Shown: piece after piece, positions 54,123-62,003 of the stretch | How positions within the stretch are numbered: position 1 is the stretch's first letter | Layout: every line of letters starts with the position of its first letter | NCBI RefSeq assembly: GCF_026552795.1 | Contig: NZ_JANFPI010000001.1 | Coordinates: 806,001 to 870,000, forward strand | Direction of reading: 5' to 3' | From: Ectorhizobium quercum | GTDB lineage: Bacteria; Pseudomonadota; Alphaproteobacteria; Rhizobiales; Rhizobiaceae | Length of the DNA: 64,000 bases | Program-made: the position numbers and the translations under genes | Notes under the pieces: generated by a model | Databases searched by the model: none | Seen by the model: only the letters and a program-made list of their open reading frames with translations | What the model was told of the DNA's origin: nothing

Positions 54123-55241
54123 ATGATGTCGCGTGCCTTCGCACTCTCTGCCGCCGCCGTCCTTGCGGGATCGATCCTCTTCGCATTCGCCGCCGGGGCA
54201 CCGCAAACCGGAAAGGATACCCCCGTGCATCTCTCGCTGCCGGACCCGGCCGGAATGGAAGCCCGGCGCCACATCTTCATCTCCGGCCACAGCCTGACAG
54301 ACCGCCCCGTGCCGTACTTTCTCAGCGAGATCGCCGATGCTAGCGGCCTGCCGATCGTCTGGAACCGGCAGCATATCGGTGGATCGTCGATCAGGAGCCG
54401 GTCCTTCGGCGACGACGCGGCAAGGCCGTGGTCGGGATTTTCCGCCGGCACGGACCCTGAGGGCCGGCCGATCGACGTGCTGGCGGAGCTGCGTGCGCCC
54501 GAGGTGCCGGAGGCGGGGCCATACGACATCCTGCTGATCACCGAGCAGCACAGGCTGCTCGACACGCTTCTGTGGCAGGATACGGTGACGCATCTGGGCG
54601 CCTATCAGGACAGGTTCGTGGCGGCGAACCCGCAAGGGCAGACGTTTTTCTTCACCCCGTGGCTCGACGTATCGGACAAGAGCGACCTTGCCGACTGGAT
54701 CGCCTATGAGCGGGCGGCATGGCCGGTCTGGCAATGCACGGTTGCCCGGGTGAACGACCGGATCGCGGCCGAGGGCCGGCCGGACCGCATCTTCATGATC
54801 CCCGTGTCCCTTGCGCTGGCGGACCTGATGGCGCATCTGCGCGACGACCCGGCTCTGCCCGGTTTCGCCTTCGCGGACGACAGGCAGGCGGCGGATGCGA
54901 TCTTTTCGGACGACGTCCACTTGACGCCGGTCGGCAACTACTTCGTGGCGGCGCTCACCTTCCATGCGATCTACGGCAGGCTGCCCGGCCCGGGGGCGCC
55001 GTCCCCGATCCCCGCCGGACAGGCGGAAACGCTCCGGCAATTCGCCGCCGCCTTCATGGATCGATACCGCGAGACGACGCCGACCTTCGACAGCGCGGCC
55101 TGCGCCTCGGGCCCGGGCCTGCCGTTCATCCTGCATTATACGGGCTATGTGGAGCGAACCTACACGCGGGCGGAAAGGGGCTATCTGCGATCGAGGATCC
55201 AGCAGGTCCGCGATACGCTACGCTTTGCCTTCCGGCTGTGA
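54123..55241 (+). CDS. periplasmic SGNH-hydrolase-like protein
   Basis: A 372-residue protein with an N-terminal signal peptide or anchor (SRAFALSAAAVLAGSILFAFAAG). The SGNH signature is present as block I FISGHSLTD (Ser57) and block V SDDVHLT (Asp263 and His266), with an ITEQHRLLD stretch in the position of the oxyanion region. The family includes esterases and O-acetyl or acyl hydrolases and transferases. Secreted next to glycosyltransferases, it may trim or transfer an acyl group on the exported glycan. The start at 54123 follows directly on the GT4 stop. The substrate is not known. Confidence 0.75.
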   Translation: MMSRAFALSAAAVLAGSILFAFAAGAPQTGKDTPVHLSLPDPAGMEARRHIFISGHSLTDRPVPYFLSEIADASGLPIVWNRQHIGGSSIRSRSFGDDAARPWSGFSAGTDPEGRPIDVLAELRAPEVPEAGPYDILLITEQHRLLDTLLWQDTVTHLGAYQDRFVAANPQGQTFFFTPWLDVSDKSDLADWIAYERAAWPVWQCTVARVNDRIAAEGRPDRIFMIPVSLALADLMAHLRDDPALPGFAFADDRQAADAIFSDDVHLTPVGNYFVAALTFHAIYGRLPGPGAPSPIPAGQAETLRQFAAAFMDRYRETTPTFDSAACASGPGLPFILHYTGYVERTYTRAERGYLRSRIQQVRDTLRFAFRL

Positions 55242-55253
55242 CGCCTCCCGGAC

Positions 55254-56177
55254 CTATCCGTTTCGCGAGACCATCCGGCGCAGCTTGCCGGCGATCATGT
55301 CGCGGGTGGGGATGTTGCCCCTGAACGTTTCGGCAAGGGCGCCGAGGCCGGCGACATTCCACGGCCGGTAGCCCCTGTAGGCCGTCCTGTCGAGGATGCC
55401 GTAGAAGCCGTCGTACATGACGTTCTTCATATAGGGATCGTCCAGCTTCTTCGCATAGCGGGCATGCCACGGCTTTACGGTGCCGATCAGGTGGATGATC
55501 CTGCCCTCCAGCCGCTCGGGCCGTTCATACTGTGAGGTGTTCCAGTCGGGGTCGAGGAGCAGCGTTTTGTTTTCGAAGACGAGGTTGAGGGCATCCTGGT
55601 CCTGCGAATCCAGCCTGTCGAACGCGGCAATCGAGATGTCCACCAGCGCCTGCTCGATGTCATGCGCCCGCCAGGCGGTGAGATCGATGATCAGGAAGCC
55701 GCTGTTGAAGTAGGTGCGTTCGTCCTGAAGCCCCAGCCGCGCCCGCAACTCGGGCCAGCTCTTGCGGGTCCGCACGGACACGTCCGCGACGGCGGCGATC
55801 GGATGGCCGGCGAGATCCATTCGCGCGGCTTCGGCGAGATCCCGCATCACCAGAAGATCGGTGTCGAGATAGATGCAGCGCGTCACGTCGGCGGGGAGGA
55901 GGGCGATGAAGTAGCGGGCATAGGCCGATTTGCTCTTCAGGTACTTGGTCGAGCGGAACGGCGCGAGCTTTTCGGCCGGAACGTCGTAAAACGCGACGGT
56001 CCCGCACTTGCCGTGCGCCCACGACCGTTTGAGATCCGCGCGGTCCTTTTCCGAAAAGCCGGTTGCCAGCACATGGACGTTCACGATGTCCGACGACGAT
56101 TCCAGTGCGGAGCGCACCGTGGTCGCAAGGCCGTAGAGTACGCCCCGGTCGGCGGAAAGAACGATATCGATGGTCAT
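55254..56177 (-). CDS. GT8 family glycosyltransferase
   Basis: A 307-residue GT-A enzyme of the LPS galactosyl/glucosyltransferase group. MTIDIVLSADRGVLYGLATTVRSAL is the donor-binding start, SAYARYFIALLPADV and CIYLDTDLLVM carry the DxD metal site, TYFNSGFLIIDL is the acceptor block, and IIHLIGTVKPWH the conserved His/Gly block. The ATG at 56177 has AGAGG upstream; an in-frame start at 56225 would overlap nothing useful. It is convergent with the SGNH gene (12 bases between) and follows the methyltransferase gene on the minus strand. Confidence 0.92.
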   Translation of the reverse strand: MTIDIVLSADRGVLYGLATTVRSALESSSDIVNVHVLATGFSEKDRADLKRSWAHGKCGTVAFYDVPAEKLAPFRSTKYLKSKSAYARYFIALLPADVTRCIYLDTDLLVMRDLAEAARMDLAGHPIAAVADVSVRTRKSWPELRARLGLQDERTYFNSGFLIIDLTAWRAHDIEQALVDISIAAFDRLDSQDQDALNLVFENKTLLLDPDWNTSQYERPERLEGRIIHLIGTVKPWHARYAKKLDDPYMKNVMYDGFYGILDRTAYRGYRPWNVAGLGALAETFRGNIPTRDMIAGKLRRMVSRNG

Positions 56178-56235
56178 GGACGCCTCTGCCGCGGTTTTTC
56201 CCAGTATCGGCGCACCAAGCGCCATGAATAAAAGG

Positions 56236-56898
56236 TCATCGCTTCGAAGCGGCCCGGTTGTCGAAGACGATGTAGGATTTGGGCAGCCCCATGAACCGCT
56301 CGACGATCACCCTGGCCTCCGGAAACAGCCGCTCGAGCTCCTTGCGCGAGACGATATCGGTGCCGTCGATCATCTCCGTCCAGGCCGGCAGCTTGCGCCG
56401 CCAGCGCTCGACGATGAAGCGGCGCAGCGATGCGGGATAGAACCACCAGAACGGCATGCCGTTATGCGGCTCGATGGGGAAATACTTGCAGGGCGTCTGC
56501 ACCCAGTAGCTCTTGCCGAGCCGCTGGACCTCGCGTGCGAAGGCCGCCCGGAAGCGCTCGTCGCCGACATGCTCGATGACGCTGTTGCTGAATACGATGT
56601 CGAAGCTCTGGTCTTCGTAGCCCGTCACATTGCAGGCATCGCCCTCGACGTAACGGATGGTGTGGTGGGAATGCGGGGCAGCCTGCGCGATCCCCGGAAG
56701 ATTGAGAATGGTGATATCCAGGCTGGGATCGACCGGTTCCCAGATCATCGGCTGTCCGCCAAGGTCCAGAACAGTGACGCTGCGGTCGATATTCATGATC
56801 GAACAGAATTGTTCCATGCGCTTGCGTCGCGTGCGGGCCGAAAACGGCATCAGTAACTTGTAGAACAGATTGATACGCAAATACCGAAAGTCTACCAA
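56236..56898 (-). CDS. class I SAM methyltransferase
   Basis: About 220 residues of a Methyltransf_11-type enzyme: VTVLDLGGQPMIWE is motif I, followed by ITILNLPG, YVEGDACNVTGYEDQSFDIVFSNSVIEHV-type post-motifs, and a C-terminal SYWVQTPCKYFPIEPH block typical of glycan-linked methyltransferases. GGGGAG lies eight bases before a TTG at 56898 (reading LVDFRYLRINLF), making it the likely start; another TTG at 56919 sits before that site. The acceptor is unknown. It forms the minus-strand end of the second glycan locus with the GT8 gene. Confidence 0.83.
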   Translation of the reverse strand: MVDFRYLRINLFYKLLMPFSARTRRKRMEQFCSIMNIDRSVTVLDLGGQPMIWEPVDPSLDITILNLPGIAQAAPHSHHTIRYVEGDACNVTGYEDQSFDIVFSNSVIEHVGDERFRAAFAREVQRLGKSYWVQTPCKYFPIEPHNGMPFWWFYPASLRRFIVERWRRKLPAWTEMIDGTDIVSRKELERLFPEARVIVERFMGLPKSYIVFDNRAASKR

Positions 56899-57272
56899 GC
56901 TTCTGTCTCCCCAACGCAAATCGACTTGGCCGGGATGTTGCCCAAGGCAATAACAAAATGCAAATATTATATAAGTTGAACGGGAATTTTTTTAACTGGA
57001 GAAGGTGAAGTAAACCAGAAAGAAAGATTGGAAGCCGTGTATTGACAAAACTTTTCCTTTGTCACTCTCGGGCTCGACCTGAGGGCCCACGCCGCAAGCG
57101 GCGCGGTGGATGGTCGGGGGTCGAGCCCGACCATGACGAAGGAGAGCGAGGCGCCGTTTGTCAGCAGTTTGACGCGTCATGAAACGCCGATAGACAGTCA
57201 AACCGGACATGCGGAACGCGGGCATAGCTTGTCGCTGCGTCGAACGCTTTTACCCGGCGTGACACGTTCGGT
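56899..57272. other. gene-free region with palindrome
   Basis: About 374 bases without a credible gene. The part nearest 56898 is AT-rich and probably carries the promoter of the methyltransferase gene. A long inverted repeat occupies 57061-57137, and an open frame across it (56992-57225, minus) is best explained by the repeat. Confidence 0.4.
57061..57137. repeat. long imperfect inverted repeat
   Basis: GTCACTCTCGGGCTCGACC at 57061-57079 pairs imperfectly with the sequence ending GGTCGAGCCCGACCATGAC at 57137, and the centre contains a CCGCAAGCGG hairpin. This GTCA-CGGGCTCGACC palindrome type is frequent between genes of Rhizobiales. Confidence 0.75.
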
Positions 57273-57464
57273 TCAAAGAAGGCGGTCGGCGTCGACGGCT
57301 GGCCGGGCGCGTCGCTGCCTGCGGCCGGGGCCGGATGCCGGCTCCCCACTGGTCTTCGCCTCGGGAGCCAGTGCGCGGTCCTGGTCTTCGGCTTCCGGCG
57401 GCAATATGGTTTCCGGCGTCTGGGGCTGCGGGTCGGGCTTCGTTACGAAACGGATCATGGGCAT
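57273..57464 (-). CDS. small hypothetical protein
   Basis: A 63-codon frame starting MPMIRFVTKPDPQPQTPETI, proline- and charge-rich and probably disordered, ending in an Arg-rich stretch. GGGAA just before the ATG could be a ribosome binding site, no gene lies opposite, and it follows the 57538-57930 gene by 73 bases on the same strand. The family is not recognised. Confidence 0.45.
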   Translation of the reverse strand: MPMIRFVTKPDPQPQTPETILPPEAEDQDRALAPEAKTSGEPASGPGRRQRRARPAVDADRLL

Positions 57465-57537
57465 GTTCCCTGTTGTGGTCGGTCGTGGAATCGCTCCGGC
57501 AGGCACCGGAGCGCAGGCGTGCCGGAGAAGGCCGGTT

Positions 57538-57930
57538 TCAGGCGGAGAGGGCGGCGGCACAGCCTTGTCCGCCGAGCCTGTCGGCGGTCGTCTGCCCGGG
57601 CATCGTCGCCCAGCCGCCGGTCTCCACGAACTGGCGCCTCCTGTAATTATCGGGCAGGGCCTTGAATTCCGTGAGGCGGGCCGCCGCGTCCGGCGCCGCG
57701 TTGAACCGTTCGACACAGATGGCGGTCGCCAGTTCGCCGCGCGCGACATCGCCGGCAGTGGTCGCTGCCGCGCGGGACGTGCCGCCCGTCACCCAGCCGC
57801 CCCAGTTGAACCCGATGACGATCGTGGCGACGACCGCCCCGATACATGCCCAGATCAACGCGCCCTTCGAAGGCTGATAGTTTTCCCAGCGCTGGGACAG
57901 GGATGGTTTCGTCGTGCTTTGCATGGCCAT
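57538..57930 (-). CDS. single-pass membrane hypothetical protein
   Basis: A 130-residue protein with a short polar N-terminus, one membrane segment (ALIWACIGAVVATIVIGFNW) and an approximately 75-residue outer domain with two Cys (AICVERF and GGQGCAAA) and the block FVETGGWATMPG. Similar small proteins with the GGWATMPG block are common in Hyphomicrobiales; the function is unknown. The ATG at 57930 has AAAGGA about ten bases upstream. The two Cys suggest a periplasmic disulfide. Confidence 0.75.
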   Translation of the reverse strand: MAMQSTTKPSLSQRWENYQPSKGALIWACIGAVVATIVIGFNWGGWVTGGTSRAAATTAGDVARGELATAICVERFNAAPDAAARLTEFKALPDNYRRRQFVETGGWATMPGQTTADRLGGQGCAAALSA

Positions 57931-58591
57931 GAAATCAATCCTTTCTGATCGATATTCGGTTTGCGCCCGCTGTCGCGGGACGATTGAGGTGCGCATGCTT
58001 ATGCCCGCCCCGCGCCGCTATCGGCCGCCGGAGCGGGTTTTCCTGCCGGAATGCCGGCGGTCGTTTCGCCGTCCTGCGGCTTTTGGCTGATGGGGTGGGG
58101 GTGACGATCCTGTTCCCGGGTCTGGCGCCGCCATCCACAGGCCGGAGGACGGCGCGGTCGGCGACTGGATGGGATGTCATCGGGATCTTTCTGCGGCCTG
58201 CGAATAGGGCGTCCGCAATTCATTCATAACACCTTTGCTATTTCGAGGACAGGATTTTCAAATTTAAAATCCGGTTTATGTGAAATTATTGAAATAAATA
58301 AATTGATTTCCGGATTATTATATACGTTATGACGCGATATTTATTTTTGGATAAGAGTGATTTTCATTCGGATGTTGTATTTTTTATATGAATTTAGAAA
58401 TAAAAATTTCTTCACGCCTTGTTCGAAACTCATTTGGGGCGCATACATGATGCTCGTTGAGCCTGAAGAACATGGTTTCGCGGCTCCGGTTCTTGGTGGA
58501 CCGCGCGCTGCGGCCCGCCATCCGATACCGAATTCTCGACAGCGAATGCACCGTGCCGGTCCGGCGCGGTCGAACTTGTGGAGACCGAGAC
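57931..58591. other. gene-poor divergent region
   Basis: About 661 bases between divergent small genes. Bases 57985-58200 are G+C rich with open frames on both strands that I could not support as genes. Bases 58220-58440 are very AT-rich and probably hold the promoter of the plus-strand small-gene cluster. Confidence 0.35.
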
Positions 58592-59110
58592 ATGGCCAGC
58601 CGCGCCACGCAGACCGTCGCCCGTTTTTCGTTCCCGTTCCGCCTGCCTGGCCTCACCGTGGCGCAACCGGCCGGACAATACCGCGTCGAGCAGGACGAGG
58701 CATTGATCGAGGCCGTCTCCCGCCATGCCTGCCGGCGTCTGGGCGCTGTCATCCACCTGCCGGCAATCGGCCGGCAAGCCTCCGCCTGGCAGATGGTGCC
58801 GGTCGATCCGGCCGATCTTCAGGCCGCACTCGAAAAGGATCAAGAACACGCGATGACCGCTATCCATTTCCGGCAATCCTATACCCGCCCTGTCCGACGC
58901 GCCGCGGCAACGCATCTTTTCGCGGTGGGGCAGCGCGTCCGGATGAAGGCCGGCTTCATCAAGTCCGCCATCCGCTCTCCCGATGTCTACCGCATCACCT
59001 GCGTGCTGCCGCCGCAGGGCACGTCTTTCCAGTATCGCATCCGCAACGACGAGGAGCGTCATGAGCGGGTGACGACGGAAGACAATCTCGAGCCGGTGGA
59101 CCGGAACTGA
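58592..59110 (+). CDS. hypothetical protein, possible fusion of two small rhizobial families
   Basis: A 172-residue protein. Residues 1-110 contain ARFSFPFRLPGLTVAQPAGQYRVEQDE and ACRRLGAVIHLP, a pattern seen in small hypothetical proteins of rhizobia. Residues about 120-172 carry AVGQRVRMKAG and the block FQYRIRNDEERHERVTTEDNLEPV-like end, which I associate with a different small family. An internal ATG at the junction could start a separate product. The ATG at 58592 has GGAGA upstream and is preferred over in-frame starts from 58457. Function unknown; it heads a cluster of small genes. Confidence 0.65.
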   Translation: MASRATQTVARFSFPFRLPGLTVAQPAGQYRVEQDEALIEAVSRHACRRLGAVIHLPAIGRQASAWQMVPVDPADLQAALEKDQEHAMTAIHFRQSYTRPVRRAAATHLFAVGQRVRMKAGFIKSAIRSPDVYRITCVLPPQGTSFQYRIRNDEERHERVTTEDNLEPVDRN

Positions 59111-59146
59111 AGGGAATGGCGCGCTCTTAGAGGGAAGAGAGGGTCG

Positions 59147-59371
59147 GTGAAGGTCGAGATCGAGTTCTACCGCACCCGAAACAGGGACGATGCGCACGCC
59201 GTCGTCGGCCGTGAGGTCGCGGAAGCCGCCGATCTCGCTGACGCGATCGAAATCGCCCGGCGGCTGGCGCAGACCCTCGGCATGCCGCAGCGGCCGGATG
59301 CCATGACCATAAGGGACGGGCAGGGGAACGAACTCTATTCAGGCGACCCCGGCGCCATTGAGACATTTTGA
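59147..59371 (+). CDS. small hypothetical protein
   Basis: A 74-residue acidic protein starting at GTG 59147 behind an AGAGAGGG ribosome binding site. It has an alpha/beta pattern (VEIEFYRTR, AIEIARRLAQTLG, AMTIRDGQGNELYSG) suggesting a small sensory or binding fold. No family is recognised. It lies 36 bases after the preceding gene and 15 before the next, within a run of four small co-directional genes. Confidence 0.65.
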   Translation: MKVEIEFYRTRNRDDAHAVVGREVAEAADLADAIEIARRLAQTLGMPQRPDAMTIRDGQGNELYSGDPGAIETF

Positions 59372-59386
59372 CGAAAGGTCATCACC

Positions 59387-59713
59387 ATGAATATCCTGAG
59401 AACGGAAATCGACAGTCCCCGACGGGCGTTTGCGCTCGGTGTCTGGGAAAACGAAGGCGGAGCATTGCCATCCGCAACGATGGATCATCAATACGGTCGC
59501 CGCGTCGAAGGGGACCGGTCCTGGACGATCTATCACGTCTTCACCGGCGTGCCGGCACGCATCGACGGCGAGGCGATGACCGGCCTCAGCCGGGCGGATG
59601 CCACCTGCGGCATGCTGTCCCTCAACCTCCGCAGTCTCGCTCGCCGGAAGGAGCGTGTCGCCACCCGGCCGGCCGTCGTGCGGGCTCCCACGGACGCGGG
59701 GTGCCAGTCATGA
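59387..59713 (+). CDS. small hypothetical protein
   Basis: A 108-residue protein with SWTIYHVFTGVPARIDGEAMTGL and a Cys in ATCGMLSLN; the C-terminus is basic. GAAAGG precedes the ATG. The stop overlaps the start of the DUF1488 gene (ATGA at 59710-59713), showing coupled translation. The family is not identified; soluble, no signal. Confidence 0.65.
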   Translation: MNILRTEIDSPRRAFALGVWENEGGALPSATMDHQYGRRVEGDRSWTIYHVFTGVPARIDGEAMTGLSRADATCGMLSLNLRSLARRKERVATRPAVVRAPTDAGCQS

Positions 59714-59985
59714 CGCTGGCCTTTCCCAATCCGAGCCGCAGCTTCGACGAAACACGCAACGCCGTGCGCTTCATCGGCCATGACGGCATGTTCGAGGTGC
59801 GGTTCTTCATCGAGGCGGGCGCTTTGGCAAAATCGGATGTTGCCGCACGCCGGGCCGGGTCGCTGGAGGCGAAGTGCCTTTCGGCCTTCGATGCCCTGCG
59901 AACGTCGATCCACGATATCGCGCGCAAGGCCTATGCCCAGGGCCGCCGCCCGTCCTACACTCTGACCGCCGCCGATTTCCATTAG
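59710..59985 (+). CDS. DUF1488 family protein
   Basis: A 91-residue protein beginning MTLAFPNPSRSFDETRNAVR, with the FIGHDGMFEVRFFIE and KAYAQGRRPSYTLTAADF blocks of DUF1488, whose function is unknown. Full family length. The ATG overlaps the preceding stop. Its TAG stop codon is formed at the boundary of an intergenic repeat (59984-60096), as at the end of the GGDEF-EAL gene. Confidence 0.85.
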   Translation: MTLAFPNPSRSFDETRNAVRFIGHDGMFEVRFFIEAGALAKSDVAARRAGSLEAKCLSAFDALRTSIHDIARKAYAQGRRPSYTLTAADFH

Positions 59986-60096
59986 GGGGCATTCGATCTT
60001 TTCACGGAAACGCTGAAAGGCTTTGATTATTTGTTTTTGCGCAATTCCGAACGGAAAACCGCCTCATACTTTTCCTGAAATCGCTCCAAGAGAGGA
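59984..60096. repeat. rhizobial intergenic palindromic element, copy 2
   Basis: About 113 bases homologous, in inverted orientation, to 32341-32450: shared blocks are TAGGG-GCATT, GGAAACGCTGAAA, ATTATTTGTTTTT, CGGAAAACCGC and ACTTTTCCTG. It begins at the DUF1488 stop codon and ends just upstream of the transglutaminase-like gene, whose ribosome binding site lies in the adjoining AGAGGACC. Confidence 0.85.
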
Positions 60097-60106
60097 CCCC
60101 GCCCGG

Positions 60107-60925
60107 ATGCTGATCCGCTACGGTTACGAGATCACGCTGGCCTGCCGGCAACCCACCGCTCTGGTGTGTCTTCTGTCGGTCCATGACGATCGCGCGGCCG
60201 ACATCAGGGGGGCGGAAACGGTGTTCACCGATCCCGATGTCCCGACATCGACCTACCGGGATCTTTTCGGCAACCGCTGCCGGCGGCTCGTCGCGCCGGC
60301 GGGCGACCTGATGATATGGGGCGATGCCACCATCGAGGACGACGGCCGGCCGGACAGGGTGCTGCCGGACGCGCGGGAGCTTCCTGTGGCGGAACTGCCG
60401 GACGATTGCCTCAACTATCTCATGGGCAGCCGCTATTGCGAAACCGACCTTCTCAGCCAGGCCGCCTGGGACATGTTCGGCACGGTGCCGCCCGGCTGGG
60501 GCCGTGTGCAGGCGATCTGCGATTTCGTTCACGGCCACATCCGTTTCGACTACATGCAGGCCCGCTCGACGCGGACGGCCTATGAGGTGTTCCATGAGCG
60601 CGTCGGCGTCTGCCGCGATTTCGCCCATCTCGCCGTCACGCTCTGCCGCTGCCTCAACATTCCCGCCCGCTACGTCAACGGCCATCTCGGCGATATAGGC
60701 GTTCCGGTCGTCGATCCGATGGATTTCAGCGCCTGGATCGAGGTCTTCCTGGACGGCGAGTGGCACACCTTCGATCCGCGCAACAACACGCCGCGGATTG
60801 GCCGGATCGTGGTCGCGCGCGGCCGGGATGCGGCCGACATACCGCTCGTCAATTCCTTCGGCCCGCACGTTCTCAAGGCGTTCCGCGTCTGGACCTACGA
60901 AGTGCAGGACCTGCAAAGCGTCTGA
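60107..60925 (+). CDS. transglutaminase-like protein
   Basis: A 272-residue cytoplasmic protein. An N-terminal beta domain (IRYGYEITLACRQPTALVCLL) precedes a transglutaminase-like core with the nucleophile Cys169 in RVGVCRDFAHLAV and the WHTFDPRNNTPRIGRI block. At the position where the classical triad has His (HAW.E), this protein has Ser208 in MDFSAWIEVF, a substitution I believe occurs in other alphaproteobacterial members. It may be a peptidase or amidase of the archaeal-like transglutaminase group. The ATG at 60107 has AGAGGA upstream; an in-frame start at 60023 would lie in the repeat element. Confidence 0.85.
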   Translation: MLIRYGYEITLACRQPTALVCLLSVHDDRAADIRGAETVFTDPDVPTSTYRDLFGNRCRRLVAPAGDLMIWGDATIEDDGRPDRVLPDARELPVAELPDDCLNYLMGSRYCETDLLSQAAWDMFGTVPPGWGRVQAICDFVHGHIRFDYMQARSTRTAYEVFHERVGVCRDFAHLAVTLCRCLNIPARYVNGHLGDIGVPVVDPMDFSAWIEVFLDGEWHTFDPRNNTPRIGRIVVARGRDAADIPLVNSFGPHVLKAFRVWTYEVQDLQSV

Positions 60926-61097
60926 GACGTCGGGATGGCGCGGCCAGACTGGAGAAGGACGCTGTTCTCCGCATCTGGAAAATGCGGCGGCGTTCGGATA
61001 GAAGATGCCTCCCGGGCGTCTTCGCAAGACATAAAGGCGAGGTACGGCGGTATGGTGTCGCTTCATGGGCGACCGGTACGATGGAAAGAGCCGTAGC

Positions 61098-61955
61098 ATG
61101 GATTTCGCCGACAGAGTGACTGCCGTTTTCACCACGTTCAACAGCGCGCATGTCATCGGCAAGGCATTGCAATCCTTGCCGGACGGTGTCCGCGTCATCG
61201 TGGTGGATAATGCCAGCCGTGACGACACCGCCGAGCAGGCGAAACGGGCCCGTGCCTCGGTGGAGGTTATCTCACTTCCCAAAAATGTCGGTTTCGGGCG
61301 GGGATGCAATGTCGGCCTGCGTCTGGTGGAAACCGATTATGCGGTGGTGATCAACCCGGATCTTTTTGTCGGGGAGGATTGCCTTTCGGTCTGCGTCGCG
61401 GCTGCGGACGCTCATCCCGAAGTGGCCTTGTTCGGCCCCCGGGAGGAAACCGGCGGCAGGGGTGATGCCCGGATTACGGATGTGGACTATTGCGAGCAGG
61501 TGTCCGGCGCGTTCATGTTCATGCGCATGAGCGCTTTCCGGACGATCGGCTTTTTCGACGAAAACATATTCATGTATTTCGAGGATAACGACCTGTGCCT
61601 GAGAACGCGCGATTGCGGCTACAGGCTCGCCCGCGTGCTGCGCGCCGAAACGCAGCATATCGGCGCCGGCTCGACCCAGAAGAATTACGACTCGGCCTAT
61701 GAAAAGTCCCGGCTCTGGGGAAGCGCCTGCGCCTATTTTGCCGACAAGTACAAGGATTCCCCCGAGGGAAAGGCCGCCGGACGCAAGCTCAGGCACTATT
61801 ATATCAAGTATTACAAGAACCTGGTGCTCGACCGGCATCTGGCGAGAATATATGCCGAGCGCATCCGTGGCTGGAAAGAATATTCCTCCCTCGGGCCGGG
61901 CGCGATGTTCGACAACACGTTCGTGACGCCGGCGAATGCGAAGGCCGACGCGTAA
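61098..61955 (+). CDS. GT2 glycosyltransferase
   Basis: A 285-residue GT2 of the rhamnosyltransferase-like (WbbL) group: TAVFTTFNSAHVIGKAL, VIVVDNASRDDTAE, KNVGFGRGCNVGL, VVINPDLFV in place of DxD, and the acid block NIFMYFEDNDLCLRTRDCGY. GGAAAGAG upstream favours the ATG at 61098 over 61065. No membrane segment. It stands apart from the main glycan loci, between the transglutaminase-like gene and msrA, and may act in LPS or capsule synthesis. Confidence 0.88.
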   Translation: MDFADRVTAVFTTFNSAHVIGKALQSLPDGVRVIVVDNASRDDTAEQAKRARASVEVISLPKNVGFGRGCNVGLRLVETDYAVVINPDLFVGEDCLSVCVAAADAHPEVALFGPREETGGRGDARITDVDYCEQVSGAFMFMRMSAFRTIGFFDENIFMYFEDNDLCLRTRDCGYRLARVLRAETQHIGAGSTQKNYDSAYEKSRLWGSACAYFADKYKDSPEGKAAGRKLRHYYIKYYKNLVLDRHLARIYAERIRGWKEYSSLGPGAMFDNTFVTPANAKADA

Positions 61956-62003
61956 GACGTCCGGCCACCGGGATTGCTAGGTTCCCCTGTGCTGTCCCGG
62001 CTT

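Noticed and set aside
56992..57225. 77-codon minus-strand frame
   Set aside because: It is created by the palindromic repeat at 57061-57137 and lacks a ribosome binding site.
57935..58229. Overlapping small frames of 74-81 codons on both strands
   Set aside because: No clear ribosome binding sites, no family pattern, and both strands are equally open, as expected from base composition.
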